This document shows positions 16,525-23,707 of a stretch of 48,085 nucleotides of DNA, one piece after another (within the stretch, counting starts at the first letter, position 1; the number at the start of each line of letters is the position of its first letter). Made by a program: the position numbers and the translations under genes. The notes beneath the pieces were generated by a model, which was given only the letters and a program-made list of their open reading frames with translations, did no database searches and was not told the DNA's origin. The DNA lies in the NCBI RefSeq assembly GCF_947502445.1, contig NZ_CANMZW010000044.1:1-48085 (forward strand). Direction: 5' to 3'. Origin of the DNA: an uncultured Brevibacillus sp. (GTDB lineage: Bacteria > Bacillota > Bacilli > Brevibacillales > Brevibacillaceae).

Positions 16525-17088
16525 ATGATCACACATATTTACATGGTGCGCCATGCAGAATCGCCGTTTACACCAGACCAGGAGGAGGGCAGAGGATTAT
16601 CTGAAAAAGGGTGGGCGGATGCGAGGAAAGTGGCAGATCGATTAAAGCCTGAGCAAATCGACGTGTTCATCTCCAGTAATTACGCACGGGCTCTGCAAAC
16701 AATTGAAGAGGCAGCTCGCCAACAAAACCAAGCTATCATCACGGAACCCAGATTTCGCGAACGCGAGTTAGCCTCGTGGGACTACCCGTTTGCTGACTTT
16801 GAACAAGGGATTAAGCAAGTTTTTGACAATCCGAGCTTTGCCTATCCGGGTGGAGAATCCAATGAGGTGGCTCAGGAACGAGGTATAGCAGCACTAAAGG
16901 ATGTGCTCGATCATCATCGCGGGAAAAAGATTGTCATCGGCACACACGGCAACATTATGACGATTATGATAAATCATTATGACAAGCAGTATGATTTCGC
17001 TTTCTGGAAAAAGACAACCAAGCCCGACATATACAAGCTGAGCTTTGACGAGGATACGCTCGTGAACGTCAAGCGCTTGTGGGAGTGA
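16525..17088 (+). CDS. histidine phosphatase family protein
   Basis: The 187-residue protein belongs to the phosphoglycerate mutase-like histidine phosphatases. The catalytic motif is RHAES at 9-13 (usually RHGET/RHGES; the G-to-A change is common in this branch). SSNYARALQTIEE carries the conserved arginine, RFRERELASW the acidic residue, and VIGTHGNIMTIMI the second histidine. The substrate is unknown; small members act on phosphosugars, cofactors or nucleotides. GGAGGG precedes the ATG by about 7 bases. It follows the ddl terminator and is convergent with murF. Confidence 0.88.
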   Translation: MITHIYMVRHAESPFTPDQEEGRGLSEKGWADARKVADRLKPEQIDVFISSNYARALQTIEEAARQQNQAIITEPRFRERELASWDYPFADFEQGIKQVFDNPSFAYPGGESNEVAQERGIAALKDVLDHHRGKKIVIGTHGNIMTIMINHYDKQYDFAFWKKTTKPDIYKLSFDEDTLVNVKRLWE

Positions 17089-17101
17089 TTATCCAGACTA
17101 T

Positions 17102-17140
17102 AAAAAATGACGCCGTCTCCATAAATGAAGAGCGGCGTCT
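17102..17140 (-). terminator. terminator after murF (minus strand)
   Basis: GACGCCG (17109-17115) and CGGCGTC (17133-17139) pair around 17 bases. On the minus strand the hairpin is followed by ATTTTTT, so it ends murF; it may also slow plus-strand transcription from the phosphatase gene. Confidence 0.72.
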
Positions 17141-17148
17141 CGCGCTTA

Positions 17149-18531
17149 TTACGCATGATCCTCTAAATCTGTCAGCATCGTCCATAGCTCCATGCCGCGC
17201 GAGGCCTTGAACAAAAAGGCGTGGCTGGCATCCCGGAGCGGAAGAAGTAAGGTCAAAGCGTCTGCTTTCGTAAGAAAGTGCTGCTTGGGTCCTTTGTAGG
17301 CATCATGGATGCAGCGACTTTCTTCACCGATGGTCACCAGCAGCTCGAAGCGATCAGCAAGATCATTGATGTTGGTTCCAACCTGTGCGTGCAAGGCTTT
17401 GCTATCTGGTCCCATTTCAAACATGTCACCGAGCACCAATACCTTTTTCCGCTCGGAGAACAGCTCTGCAAATGTACGAATCGCAGCTTCCATAGTGGTC
17501 GGACTGGCATTGTACGCGTCGCTTATGTAAATCGAGCCGTGGCGTGAGTCGACCTGTTCAAAGCGCATCGCCGATAGCTTGATGGTCGCCAGTGCATCCA
17601 CGATTTGCTGAGTGCTCATGCCCAAGCGTTTGCCGATCGCTACAGCCGGCAACGAGTTGAGCACACTATGCTTTCCGTACAAAGGGATAAAAGCAGTGGT
17701 ACGCTCACCAGTAGGGAAGCATATATCAAACTGAGTGCCGGCTTCCACGGTTGTAATATGCTCTGCCCATAAATCAGCCGTCTCCGTTACCGAGTAATAC
17801 ATGATCTCACCAGAATACAGATGAGCAACCATTGGTAAATATTCCGAGTCCTTATTTAAAAGAACGAGTCCATCAAGAGCGGTATGCGGGAGCAACTCTG
17901 CCTTTGCGAGAGCAATTTTTTCTCTAGTGCCAAAAAACTCGAGATGGGATTCACCAATGAAAGTGATAACACTGATATTCGGTTTTGTGAGAGAAGCGAT
18001 GAGGTCGATTTCTCCCGCATGATTCATTCCCAGCTCCAGCACAGCTGCTTCATGCTGCTCCTCGATCTGTAAAAGGGACAAGGGGACCCCGAGATTGTTG
18101 TTAAAGTTTTTGTACGTCTTGTAGACAGGGGTCTGGCATTCCAGGACGTGAGCTACGATATCTTTAACAGTCGTTTTGCCGATGCTCCCTGTGATTGCAA
18201 TAAAAGGGAACGAAAAATCTTTACGATAGGCAGCAGCCAGCTTCTGAAAAGCACGCTCTGTGTCGTTGACCAGAATCAGACCGAAATCCTTTGGTAGCTC
18301 GGCAGGAATCTTTTCCTGGTTGGAAACAATCGCAGCGGCTGCGCCTTGTTCAACGGCTTGCATAAGAAAATCATGTCCATCACGAACACCGCCCGTTAAC
18401 GCCACAAACAAAGACCCCGTAGTCAGCTGTCTTGTATCAAAGTGAACGGACGACAAGACAAGATCCGGCGAACCAGTCAGTACCAGTCCCTCTGCTCGTT
18501 TCGCTGCCAAATCTAGTGCAATAGGTTTCAT
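17149..18531 (-). CDS. murF: UDP-N-acetylmuramoyl-tripeptide--D-alanyl-D-alanine ligase MurF
   Basis: MurF adds the D-Ala-D-Ala dipeptide made by Ddl to the UDP-MurNAc-tripeptide in the cytoplasm. The 460-residue protein has the N-terminal substrate domain, the ATP-binding GSIGKTTVKDIV loop near residue 115, YKNFNNNLGVPLSLL, ELGMNHAGEI with metal-binding residues, and the C-terminal domain with LVLGDMFEMGP. Its length is normal. The ATG at 18529-18531 sits 9 bases after AAGGAG on the minus strand; a GTG two codons upstream is too close to it. Elsewhere ddl and murF are often adjacent and co-directional, so the inverted murF here with an inserted phosphatase gene is a local rearrangement. Confidence 0.95.
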   Translation of the reverse strand: MKPIALDLAAKRAEGLVLTGSPDLVLSSVHFDTRQLTTGSLFVALTGGVRDGHDFLMQAVEQGAAAAIVSNQEKIPAELPKDFGLILVNDTERAFQKLAAAYRKDFSFPFIAITGSIGKTTVKDIVAHVLECQTPVYKTYKNFNNNLGVPLSLLQIEEQHEAAVLELGMNHAGEIDLIASLTKPNISVITFIGESHLEFFGTREKIALAKAELLPHTALDGLVLLNKDSEYLPMVAHLYSGEIMYYSVTETADLWAEHITTVEAGTQFDICFPTGERTTAFIPLYGKHSVLNSLPAVAIGKRLGMSTQQIVDALATIKLSAMRFEQVDSRHGSIYISDAYNASPTTMEAAIRTFAELFSERKKVLVLGDMFEMGPDSKALHAQVGTNINDLADRFELLVTIGEESRCIHDAYKGPKQHFLTKADALTLLLPLRDASHAFLFKASRGMELWTMLTDLEDHA

Positions 18532-18720
18532 GTCCACGGACTCCTTTTTTCTTCGGTTTCAATCCAACCTCGAAGTCATGCTACCACGCACTTTGTACCG
18601 TCGCAAGACAAAAGTGGAGCAAGAATGATTGCTTTTCATCGAGATTGTCCGCTATTATTGTACTATCTTTGCATACATAACAGGTCAGATTCGATTTACA
18701 TCAATGGAAGGAGCATATTC

Positions 18721-19044
18721 ATGGAAAAAAGCATTTTCACCAGAATCATGGAGGGGGAAATCCCTGCAAAAGTAGAATATGAAGACGAGCAGGTCATCGT
18801 CATTCACGATATCGCACCGAAAGCTCGTGTTCACTTGTTGATTATTCCGCGTAAGCCGATTGCGACGCTAATGGATGTGAAGCCAGAAGATTTCCCTTTG
18901 ATAGGCCATATTCATCAGGTAGCCCAAACTCTCGCGAAAAAGCTTGAATTGCCAGGATTTCGCCTGATTAACAACTGTGGCAAAGAAGGCGGACAAGAAG
19001 TTTTTCATATTCATTATCACTTTTTGGCAGGCTTTACCGAATAA
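18721..19044 (+). CDS. HIT family protein (histidine triad nucleotide-binding)
   Basis: This 107-residue protein has the histidine triad HIHYH with His96, His98 and His100 near its C-terminus. It also has the N-terminal SIFTRIMEGEIPAKVEYED segment of the HinT branch, which hydrolyses purine nucleoside phosphoramidates and aminoacyl-adenylates. The frame extends upstream to 18625, but GGAAGGAG at 18706-18713 fixes the start at ATG 18721. A possible promoter (TTGCTT 18629-18634, TATTAT 18653-18658, spacing 18) precedes it. It stands just upstream of rpsU, as in several Bacilli. Confidence 0.93.
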   Translation: MEKSIFTRIMEGEIPAKVEYEDEQVIVIHDIAPKARVHLLIIPRKPIATLMDVKPEDFPLIGHIHQVAQTLAKKLELPGFRLINNCGKEGGQEVFHIHYHFLAGFTE

Positions 19045-19058
19045 AAATGAACTAAAGG

Positions 19059-19088
19059 TTGACCTTCGTTGGGTCTGTATCCTATAAT
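19059..19088 (+). promoter_or_regulatory. sigma-A promoter of rpsU-yqeY
   Basis: TTGACC (19059-19064) and a perfect TATAAT (19083-19088) are separated by 18 bases. Transcription would start about 65 bases before the rpsU ATG. Confidence 0.8.
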
Positions 19089-19157
19089 GAAGTGTGACAG
19101 TCTGTTCGTACGATCGACTCAGGCGTCCCACGGTTTTAGCGGAGGGAGGGAAGACAA

Positions 19158-19331
19158 ATGGCAGAAATTCGAGTCAAGAAAAACGAGTCTTTGGATAGCG
19201 CACTTCGCCGCTTCAAGCGTGAAAGCGCAAAATCCGGGGTGATGGCAGAACTGCGTAAACGTCGTCACTTTGAGAAGCCAAGCATTAAGCGCAAGAAGAA
19301 ATCCGAAGCAGCTCGTAAACGTAAGTTTTAA
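19158..19331 (+). CDS. rpsU: 30S ribosomal protein S21
   Basis: Reading ATG 19158 to TAA 19331 gives 57 residues, beginning [19 protein letters not shown] and ending [10 protein letters not shown]. This is ribosomal protein S21, a small basic 30S component near the anti-Shine-Dalgarno end of 16S rRNA. GGAGGGAGGG lies about 8 bases upstream. The gene has its own strong promoter and is followed after 17 bases by yqeY, the conserved Bacillus arrangement. Confidence 0.97.
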
Positions 19332-19348
19332 TTGACGGAGGGCTCATC

Positions 19349-19795
19349 ATGAGTGTAATGGAGCGACTCGATCAAGATATGAAGCAAGCAATGAAGGACA
19401 GAGCTGTTCTAAAACTCTCTGTTATTCGCATGGTGAAAGCCGCGTTAAAGAATGAAGAGATTAACAAAGGCAGACTTTTGTCTGAAGACGAAGTGCTGAC
19501 CATCTTGACTCGTGAGTTAAAACAACGCCGTGAATCCCTCCACGAATTTGAGAAGGCAGGCCGCGTGGAACTTGCCTCGAAATCGCGCGAAGAGATCGAC
19601 GTGCTCTCCGCCTACTTACCCGCTCAGCTTAGCGAAGATGAAATTCGTGATATCGTTCGGGAAGGTATCGCAGCGACAAATGCCTCCTCCAAAAAGGAGA
19701 TGGGCAAAGTAATGGGTGCGATCATGCCGAAAGTGAAAGGCAGAGCAGACGGAAACCTCGTGCAAAAGATTGTATCTGAGGAACTACCATCGTAG
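19349..19795 (+). CDS. yqeY: GatB/YqeY domain-containing protein
   Basis: The 148-residue protein matches YqeY: MSVMERLDQDMKQAMKDRAVLKLSVIR-type N-terminus, then an all-helical domain with AYLPAQLSEDEI and the C-terminal KKEMGKVMGAIMPKVKGRADG segment. That last part resembles the tail of GatB, the tRNA-dependent amidotransferase subunit, and is thought to bind tRNA. The role of free YqeY is not established. A good GGAGGG site precedes the ATG. It is cotranscribed with rpsU and ends at a strong terminator. Confidence 0.94.
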   Translation: MSVMERLDQDMKQAMKDRAVLKLSVIRMVKAALKNEEINKGRLLSEDEVLTILTRELKQRRESLHEFEKAGRVELASKSREEIDVLSAYLPAQLSEDEIRDIVREGIAATNASSKKEMGKVMGAIMPKVKGRADGNLVQKIVSEELPS

Positions 19796-19823
19796 ACGAG
19801 TAACACCTCATATAGATACGAAC

Positions 19824-19864
19824 AGAGAAACTCAACCCGATGAAGGTTGGGTTTCTCTTTTTTT
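19824..19864 (+). terminator. Rho-independent terminator after yqeY
   Basis: A 14-base stem (19824-19837 with 19845-19858, one G-T pair) and a seven-base loop precede a T-rich tail to 19864. Confidence 0.92.
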
Positions 19865-20007
19865 CTGGAATTCGCTTTCAGGACTCCTGCGTGATCAAAA
19901 GACAAATTTTTGAACAACCTCTAAAAAAAGTGAAACAATTTTCTTCCACCTTCGTATACCCTATTAGGCATTCGTTGAATCTGATAGGAGGAAAGGAGGG
20001 AATAGCG

Positions 20008-21351
20008 ATGAGTTCAACATGGCCAACCGTCCGCCGAGTACGATTGCTGATCTCACTTCTGTGCCTGATGATGGGGTTGACGATGTTTGTAACTGCCCCA
20101 GCCACTACTGCCCAGTCTTACCAAAAGGCAGTCTGGATTCCGGTCGACAATACAATCGAGCGCGGCTTGGAGAGCTTTTTGCGTCGAGCCTTTACAGATG
20201 CAGAAAAGATGCAGGCAGATCTCGTCATCTTGCATATCAATACACCGGGTGGTGAAGTTGGAGCTGCCGAAAATATTGGGCAGTTGATTCGGCAATCTCC
20301 GATGCATACAGTCGCCTACATTGACAGTCAAGCATTTTCCGCTGGGACGTACATCGCGCTGAATGCAAATGAGATTGTCATGACCCCGGGCAGCAGCATG
20401 GGGGCAGCCACACCTATTGATCTGGCAGGAAATGCTGCAGATATCAAGTTTGTCTCAGGTTGGAGCAATCAGATGCAGGCAGCCGCCAAGCTGAATAATC
20501 GCAATCCGGATGTTGCAAGGGCGATGGTAGAGATTGAAAATGAATTCCCGGGGTTAAAACCAAAGGGAACGGTATTGTCTCTCGATGCTCATCGAGCAAA
20601 GGAATTAGGCTATGCTGATCAGGTTGTTACTGGTAAGGACCAGCTACTGACCCAATTAGGTGTAAACGCAGATACACTGGAAGCTATCGAACCGACAGGC
20701 GGGGAAAAGGTAGCGCGCTGGGTCACCAGTCCAGTAGTCATGAGCTTGCTCTTGGTCATTGGCTTGGTAGGGATCGTAGTGGAGCTGTTCGCGCCTGGAT
20801 TTGGAGTTGCAGGGACGATTTCGCTAGTGTCATTTGGCCTGTATTTCTTCGGACATTATCTGGCTGGCTTCGCGAACTGGCTGCATATCGGATTGTTTGT
20901 TATTGGTATCTTACTAATGATTCTCGAAATTTTTCTCCCGGGTGGTATTGTCGGGGCAATCGGTTTTATCAGTATCGTTACCGGTTTGGTGATGGCAGCC
21001 TATGACACCAAGCAAGGGCTGGCTTCGCTTGGCGTAGCCGCACTGATTACAGCGATTGTGACGTTTCTGCTCATAAAGCGATACGGCATCAAGGGCTTGT
21101 TTAGCAAGTTTATCTTAGGTGACGCGCAGCGCAACGAGGAAGGATATGTCGCACCACGTGATCAGCGTGAGCTTTTAGGAAAAACGGGTATTACACTTAC
21201 TCCACTGCGCCCTGCTGGTGTAGTAAAAGTGGAGGGAAGTCGCGTAGATGCTGTATCTGTTGGAGGTTTTATTGCGGCAGGAACAACGGTTGCCGTCGTG
21301 CAGGTAGAAGGCACACGCGTCGTCGTTGCGGAACAAGAACAAAAGGAGTGA
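20008..21351 (+). CDS. NfeD family membrane serine protease (long form)
   Basis: This 447-residue protein is a long NfeD. A signal or anchor lies at 12-36, then a ClpP-like protease domain (about 42-230), four or more membrane segments (about 240-360) and a C-terminal OB-fold (about 385-447). The catalytic serine is probably Ser111 in QAFSAGTYIAL; by remembered alignment with Pyrococcus PH1510, Lys147 is the partner lysine. NTPGGEVGAAENIG is the ClpP-like glycine loop. Long NfeD proteins cleave or accompany stomatin/flotillin-type partners, and floA follows 7 bases downstream. AAAGGAGGG at 19993-20001 fixes ATG 20008. In B. subtilis the equivalent is yqeZ. Confidence 0.9.
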   Translation: MSSTWPTVRRVRLLISLLCLMMGLTMFVTAPATTAQSYQKAVWIPVDNTIERGLESFLRRAFTDAEKMQADLVILHINTPGGEVGAAENIGQLIRQSPMHTVAYIDSQAFSAGTYIALNANEIVMTPGSSMGAATPIDLAGNAADIKFVSGWSNQMQAAAKLNNRNPDVARAMVEIENEFPGLKPKGTVLSLDAHRAKELGYADQVVTGKDQLLTQLGVNADTLEAIEPTGGEKVARWVTSPVVMSLLLVIGLVGIVVELFAPGFGVAGTISLVSFGLYFFGHYLAGFANWLHIGLFVIGILLMILEIFLPGGIVGAIGFISIVTGLVMAAYDTKQGLASLGVAALITAIVTFLLIKRYGIKGLFSKFILGDAQRNEEGYVAPRDQRELLGKTGITLTPLRPAGVVKVEGSRVDAVSVGGFIAAGTTVAVVQVEGTRVVVAEQEQKE

Positions 21352-21358
21352 TTGATTC

Positions 21359-22363
21359 ATGTTGGAAAGTGGCTTGATACCTCTCATATTTATGGTGGCA
21401 GTAGCTATTGTCGCCCTCTCGATTTTCTTCTCATTCGTTCCAGTGATGCTCTGGATTTCCGCGCTGGCATCAGGCGTGAATATCGGGATTATTACACTGG
21501 TTGCGATGCGTCTGCGTCGCGTCGTTCCATCCCGGATCGTCAACCCGCTGATTAAGGCTCGCAAAGCGGGACTTCAGCTTGATACGAACCAGCTTGAGAG
21601 TCACTACCTCGCTGGTGGTAACGTCGACCGCGTAGTAGATGCATTGGTTGCTGCTCAACGTGCAGACATTCCACTTGGCTTTGAACGTGCGGCAGCGATT
21701 GATCTCGCAGGTCGTGACGTGCTGCAAGCGGTTCAGATGAGTGTTAACCCAAAAGTAATTGAAACACCAGTCGTAGCTGCAATGGCGAAAGACGGAATTG
21801 AGCTGCGTACAAAGGCGAAAGTAACCGTGCGTGCAAACATCGACCGATTAGTCGGTGGTGCTGGTGAAGAAACGATCATCGCACGTGTAGGGGAAGGGAT
21901 TGTCTCTACGATTGGTTCGTCCAATAGCCATAAAGATGTCTTGGAAAATCCGGACTCTATTTCGAAAACAGTATTGAACAAAGGGCTGGACGCAGGAACA
22001 GCGTTCGAAATTCTCTCCATTGATATTGCTGACGTGGATGTAGGAAAAAATATTGGTGCCCAGCTGCAAACCGACCAAGCGGAAGCGGACAAACGCATCG
22101 CTCAAGCGAAAGCGGAAGAGCGTCGCGCCATGGCGGTTGCAACCGAACAAGAAATGAAAGCACGCGTGCAAGAAATGAAAGCGAAAGTTGTGGAAGCCGA
22201 AGCACAAGTACCGTTGGCATTGGCAGAAGCATTGACAACTGGAAAAATGGGTGTAATGGATTACTACAACATGCAAAATATCGCGGCGGATACCCAAATG
22301 CGTCAAACCTTCGGGCATACAGGTGACAAACAAGAACCTGCAGCACCAGACGACAAGGAATAA
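21359..22363 (+). CDS. floA: flotillin-like protein FloA
   Basis: FloA (334 residues; YqfA in B. subtilis) forms membrane microdomains that organise signalling and secretion proteins. The N-terminus has a hydrophobic hairpin-like segment (about 4-45) followed by an SPFH-like domain and the family run ARKAGLQLDTNQLESHYLAGG. A coiled-coil/EA-rich C-terminal region (about 240-300, AKAEERRAMAVATEQEMKARV) drives oligomerisation. The ATG is 7 bases after the NfeD stop behind AAGGAG, so the two are translated from one message. Length is as expected. Confidence 0.96.
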   Translation: MLESGLIPLIFMVAVAIVALSIFFSFVPVMLWISALASGVNIGIITLVAMRLRRVVPSRIVNPLIKARKAGLQLDTNQLESHYLAGGNVDRVVDALVAAQRADIPLGFERAAAIDLAGRDVLQAVQMSVNPKVIETPVVAAMAKDGIELRTKAKVTVRANIDRLVGGAGEETIIARVGEGIVSTIGSSNSHKDVLENPDSISKTVLNKGLDAGTAFEILSIDIADVDVGKNIGAQLQTDQAEADKRIAQAKAEERRAMAVATEQEMKARVQEMKAKVVEAEAQVPLALAEALTTGKMGVMDYYNMQNIAADTQMRQTFGHTGDKQEPAAPDDKE

Positions 22364-22374
22364 GGGTAACCTTT

Positions 22375-22881
22375 ATGGATGATCTCTTTGATCTCATCTT
22401 TGACCTGATTAGTTGGGTATTGCCGCTGATTGGCAAGTTCTGGTTTGTGATTTTAGCGTATTTGGGCTATAAGATTTTTGGTAAGACTGGCAAGAAAATG
22501 ACACAGGGCAAGATGCCACGCACGCTCACGCCTGTGAATGATCCTACGAGCATAGAGGTGACTCGTCCGTCAGAGGATGCTGAAGAGCGTAAGCCTGTGC
22601 GTGCCTCCGCCAAATATGAGCCGATTGAACCCGAATCCATGGAAGGGGTAGGAGTCGAGCAGGAATGGGCATTTACAGAGCCTACTCGGGCTTTTACCGG
22701 GCCTTCTCTGCGAGTGGGAAGCGCTGCTTCTGAACAGATGGTTTCATCTGAAGCCAAACGGACAGAGTCTAGCCCGCTGAAAGTCGATCCTCGCGAAGGT
22801 ATGAAGTGGGCGCTCATTTTTGGAGAGCCTCGTTCCAAAGCACCGTATGTTTCCCCAGCTTCACGTAAAAGAAATGCATAA
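22375..22881 (+). CDS. hypothetical membrane-anchored protein downstream of floA
   Basis: I do not recognise this 168-residue protein. It opens with one or two hydrophobic helices (about 4-36: LFDLIFDLISWVLPLIG and FWFVILAYLGYKIFG). A soluble, low-complexity, proline/serine/glutamate-rich region follows, ending with EGMKWALIFGEPRSKAPY. In B. subtilis the same slot after yqfA holds yqfB, which is only about half as long. AAGGG at 22362-22366, overlapping the floA stop, is an adequate ribosome binding site for ATG 22375, and a terminator follows the gene. So it is the last gene of the NfeD-FloA transcript and may work with the flotillin membrane domains; that is inference. Confidence 0.72.
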   Translation: MDDLFDLIFDLISWVLPLIGKFWFVILAYLGYKIFGKTGKKMTQGKMPRTLTPVNDPTSIEVTRPSEDAEERKPVRASAKYEPIEPESMEGVGVEQEWAFTEPTRAFTGPSLRVGSAASEQMVSSEAKRTESSPLKVDPREGMKWALIFGEPRSKAPYVSPASRKRNA

Positions 22882-22888
22882 CGTAAGA

Positions 22889-22926
22889 GAAAAACAGGTG
22901 GACACTCGTTCATCTGTTTTTCTTTT
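22889..22926 (+). terminator. Rho-independent terminator of the nfeD-floA operon
   Basis: AACAGGTG (22893-22900) pairs with CATCTGTT (22911-22918; one G-T pair) around ten bases, followed by T-rich sequence. Confidence 0.78.
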
Positions 22927-23030
22927 GTCGAAACTTAGCGAATCTCTTGTCTTGTTTCTTGTACAAGTGTTTACTATCCTGATGATATAGAAAATTCTAC
23001 CAACAATGGGTGAAGGGTAGTGGACGAATA

Positions 23031-23228
23031 TTGAATCAGCAACTATATGAACAAATGGGTCGTTTCCGTCAAAAGGTGATTCGTCTTGTCGTCCTCGAAA
23101 ATAAATCAATTTACGAGACGGCGATTGCTTGCGGTTGTTCAGCAGATAAAGTGAGACGGGTCATGAAAAAATGGAAGGCGCTTTCAAAATACAACAACTC
23201 AGCATCGGCTGAGGTCATAGAGAAATGA
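23031..23228 (+). CDS. small helix-turn-helix protein
   Basis: This protein of about 65 residues begins LNQQLYEQMGRFRQKVIRL. It carries NKSIYETAIACGCSADKVRRVMKKW, a helix-turn-helix like those in sigma-70 region 4 and in resolvase and transposase N-termini; I cannot assign a family. The start is uncertain: TTG 23031 has AAGGG about 13 bases upstream, while GTG 23010 gives seven more residues without a clear site. It lies between two terminators, so it is a separate unit inserted between the floA operon and yqfC. A weak promoter (TTGTAC 22959, TGATAT 22983) is possible. It could be a small DNA-binding regulator or a remnant of a larger DNA-binding protein. Confidence 0.65.
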   Translation: MNQQLYEQMGRFRQKVIRLVVLENKSIYETAIACGCSADKVRRVMKKWKALSKYNNSASAEVIEK

Positions 23229-23234
23229 GGATAA

Positions 23235-23272
23235 CCCTTGCCGCTTTTACCTAAGCGTCAGGGGCTTTTTTT
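23235..23272 (+). terminator. Rho-independent terminator after the HTH gene
   Basis: A 12-base stem (23235-23246 with 23253-23264; one mismatch, one G-T pair) and a six-base loop are followed by seven T. Confidence 0.85.
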
Positions 23273-23273
23273 G

Positions 23274-23307
23274 GAGTAATGCCTTTTTAATCCGTCGCAT
23301 ACGCATA
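23274..23307 (+). promoter_or_regulatory. possible sigma-E-type promoter of yqfC-yqfD
   Basis: CATACGCAT at 23298-23306 resembles the -10 element of sigma-E promoters (CATACnnT), with GAGTAAT upstream as a poor -35. yqfC and yqfD homologues belong to the mother-cell sporulation regulon, which makes this plausible. No sigma-A promoter is evident in this gap. Confidence 0.3.
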
Positions 23308-23384
23308 GGTAAGAATGGTTTTGCCAGTGAAGACGAATGTAAAAGATACCAGGCGCCATGCGCCGATAGAAGGGGGGCTTATCC

Positions 23385-23681
23385 ATGAAGCGTTGGAGCC
23401 GCCGTCTGCGCCAACTGGCTGGAGGGGTGCTGGATCTGCCGCAAGATGTGGTCCTGGAAGTCCCGCGCATTACCATGATTGGTCATTTGCAAATGTACAT
23501 AGAGAACCACCGGGGAGTCCTCCACTTTAGTGAAAAAGAGCTCCGTTTGCTGCTCACGAATGGGCAAATGATTGTCTCCGGTGAACAGTTGGTCATCAGG
23601 GCGATCTTGCCGGAGGAAGTGCTCTTGGAAGGAAGAATTGGCGGAGTGAAATTTCTGGAAACCGGGCCTCAAGGCTCCTAA
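23385..23681 (+). CDS. yqfC: sporulation protein YqfC
   Basis: This 98-residue protein matches YqfC: MKRWSRRLRQ start, LPQDVVLEVPRITMIGHLQMYIENHRGV in the middle, then a short YabP-like beta fold (FSEKELRLLLTNG, VIRAILPEEVLLEGRI). YabP and YqfC share this fold and are made in the mother cell during sporulation, but their molecular role is unknown. AAGGGGGG precedes the ATG at a normal distance. yqfD starts 26 bases downstream, so both are one sporulation transcript. Confidence 0.92.
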   Translation: MKRWSRRLRQLAGGVLDLPQDVVLEVPRITMIGHLQMYIENHRGVLHFSEKELRLLLTNGQMIVSGEQLVIRAILPEEVLLEGRIGGVKFLETGPQGS

Positions 23682-23707
23682 AACAGGGGAAGGTGGGAAT
23701 CACAAAA

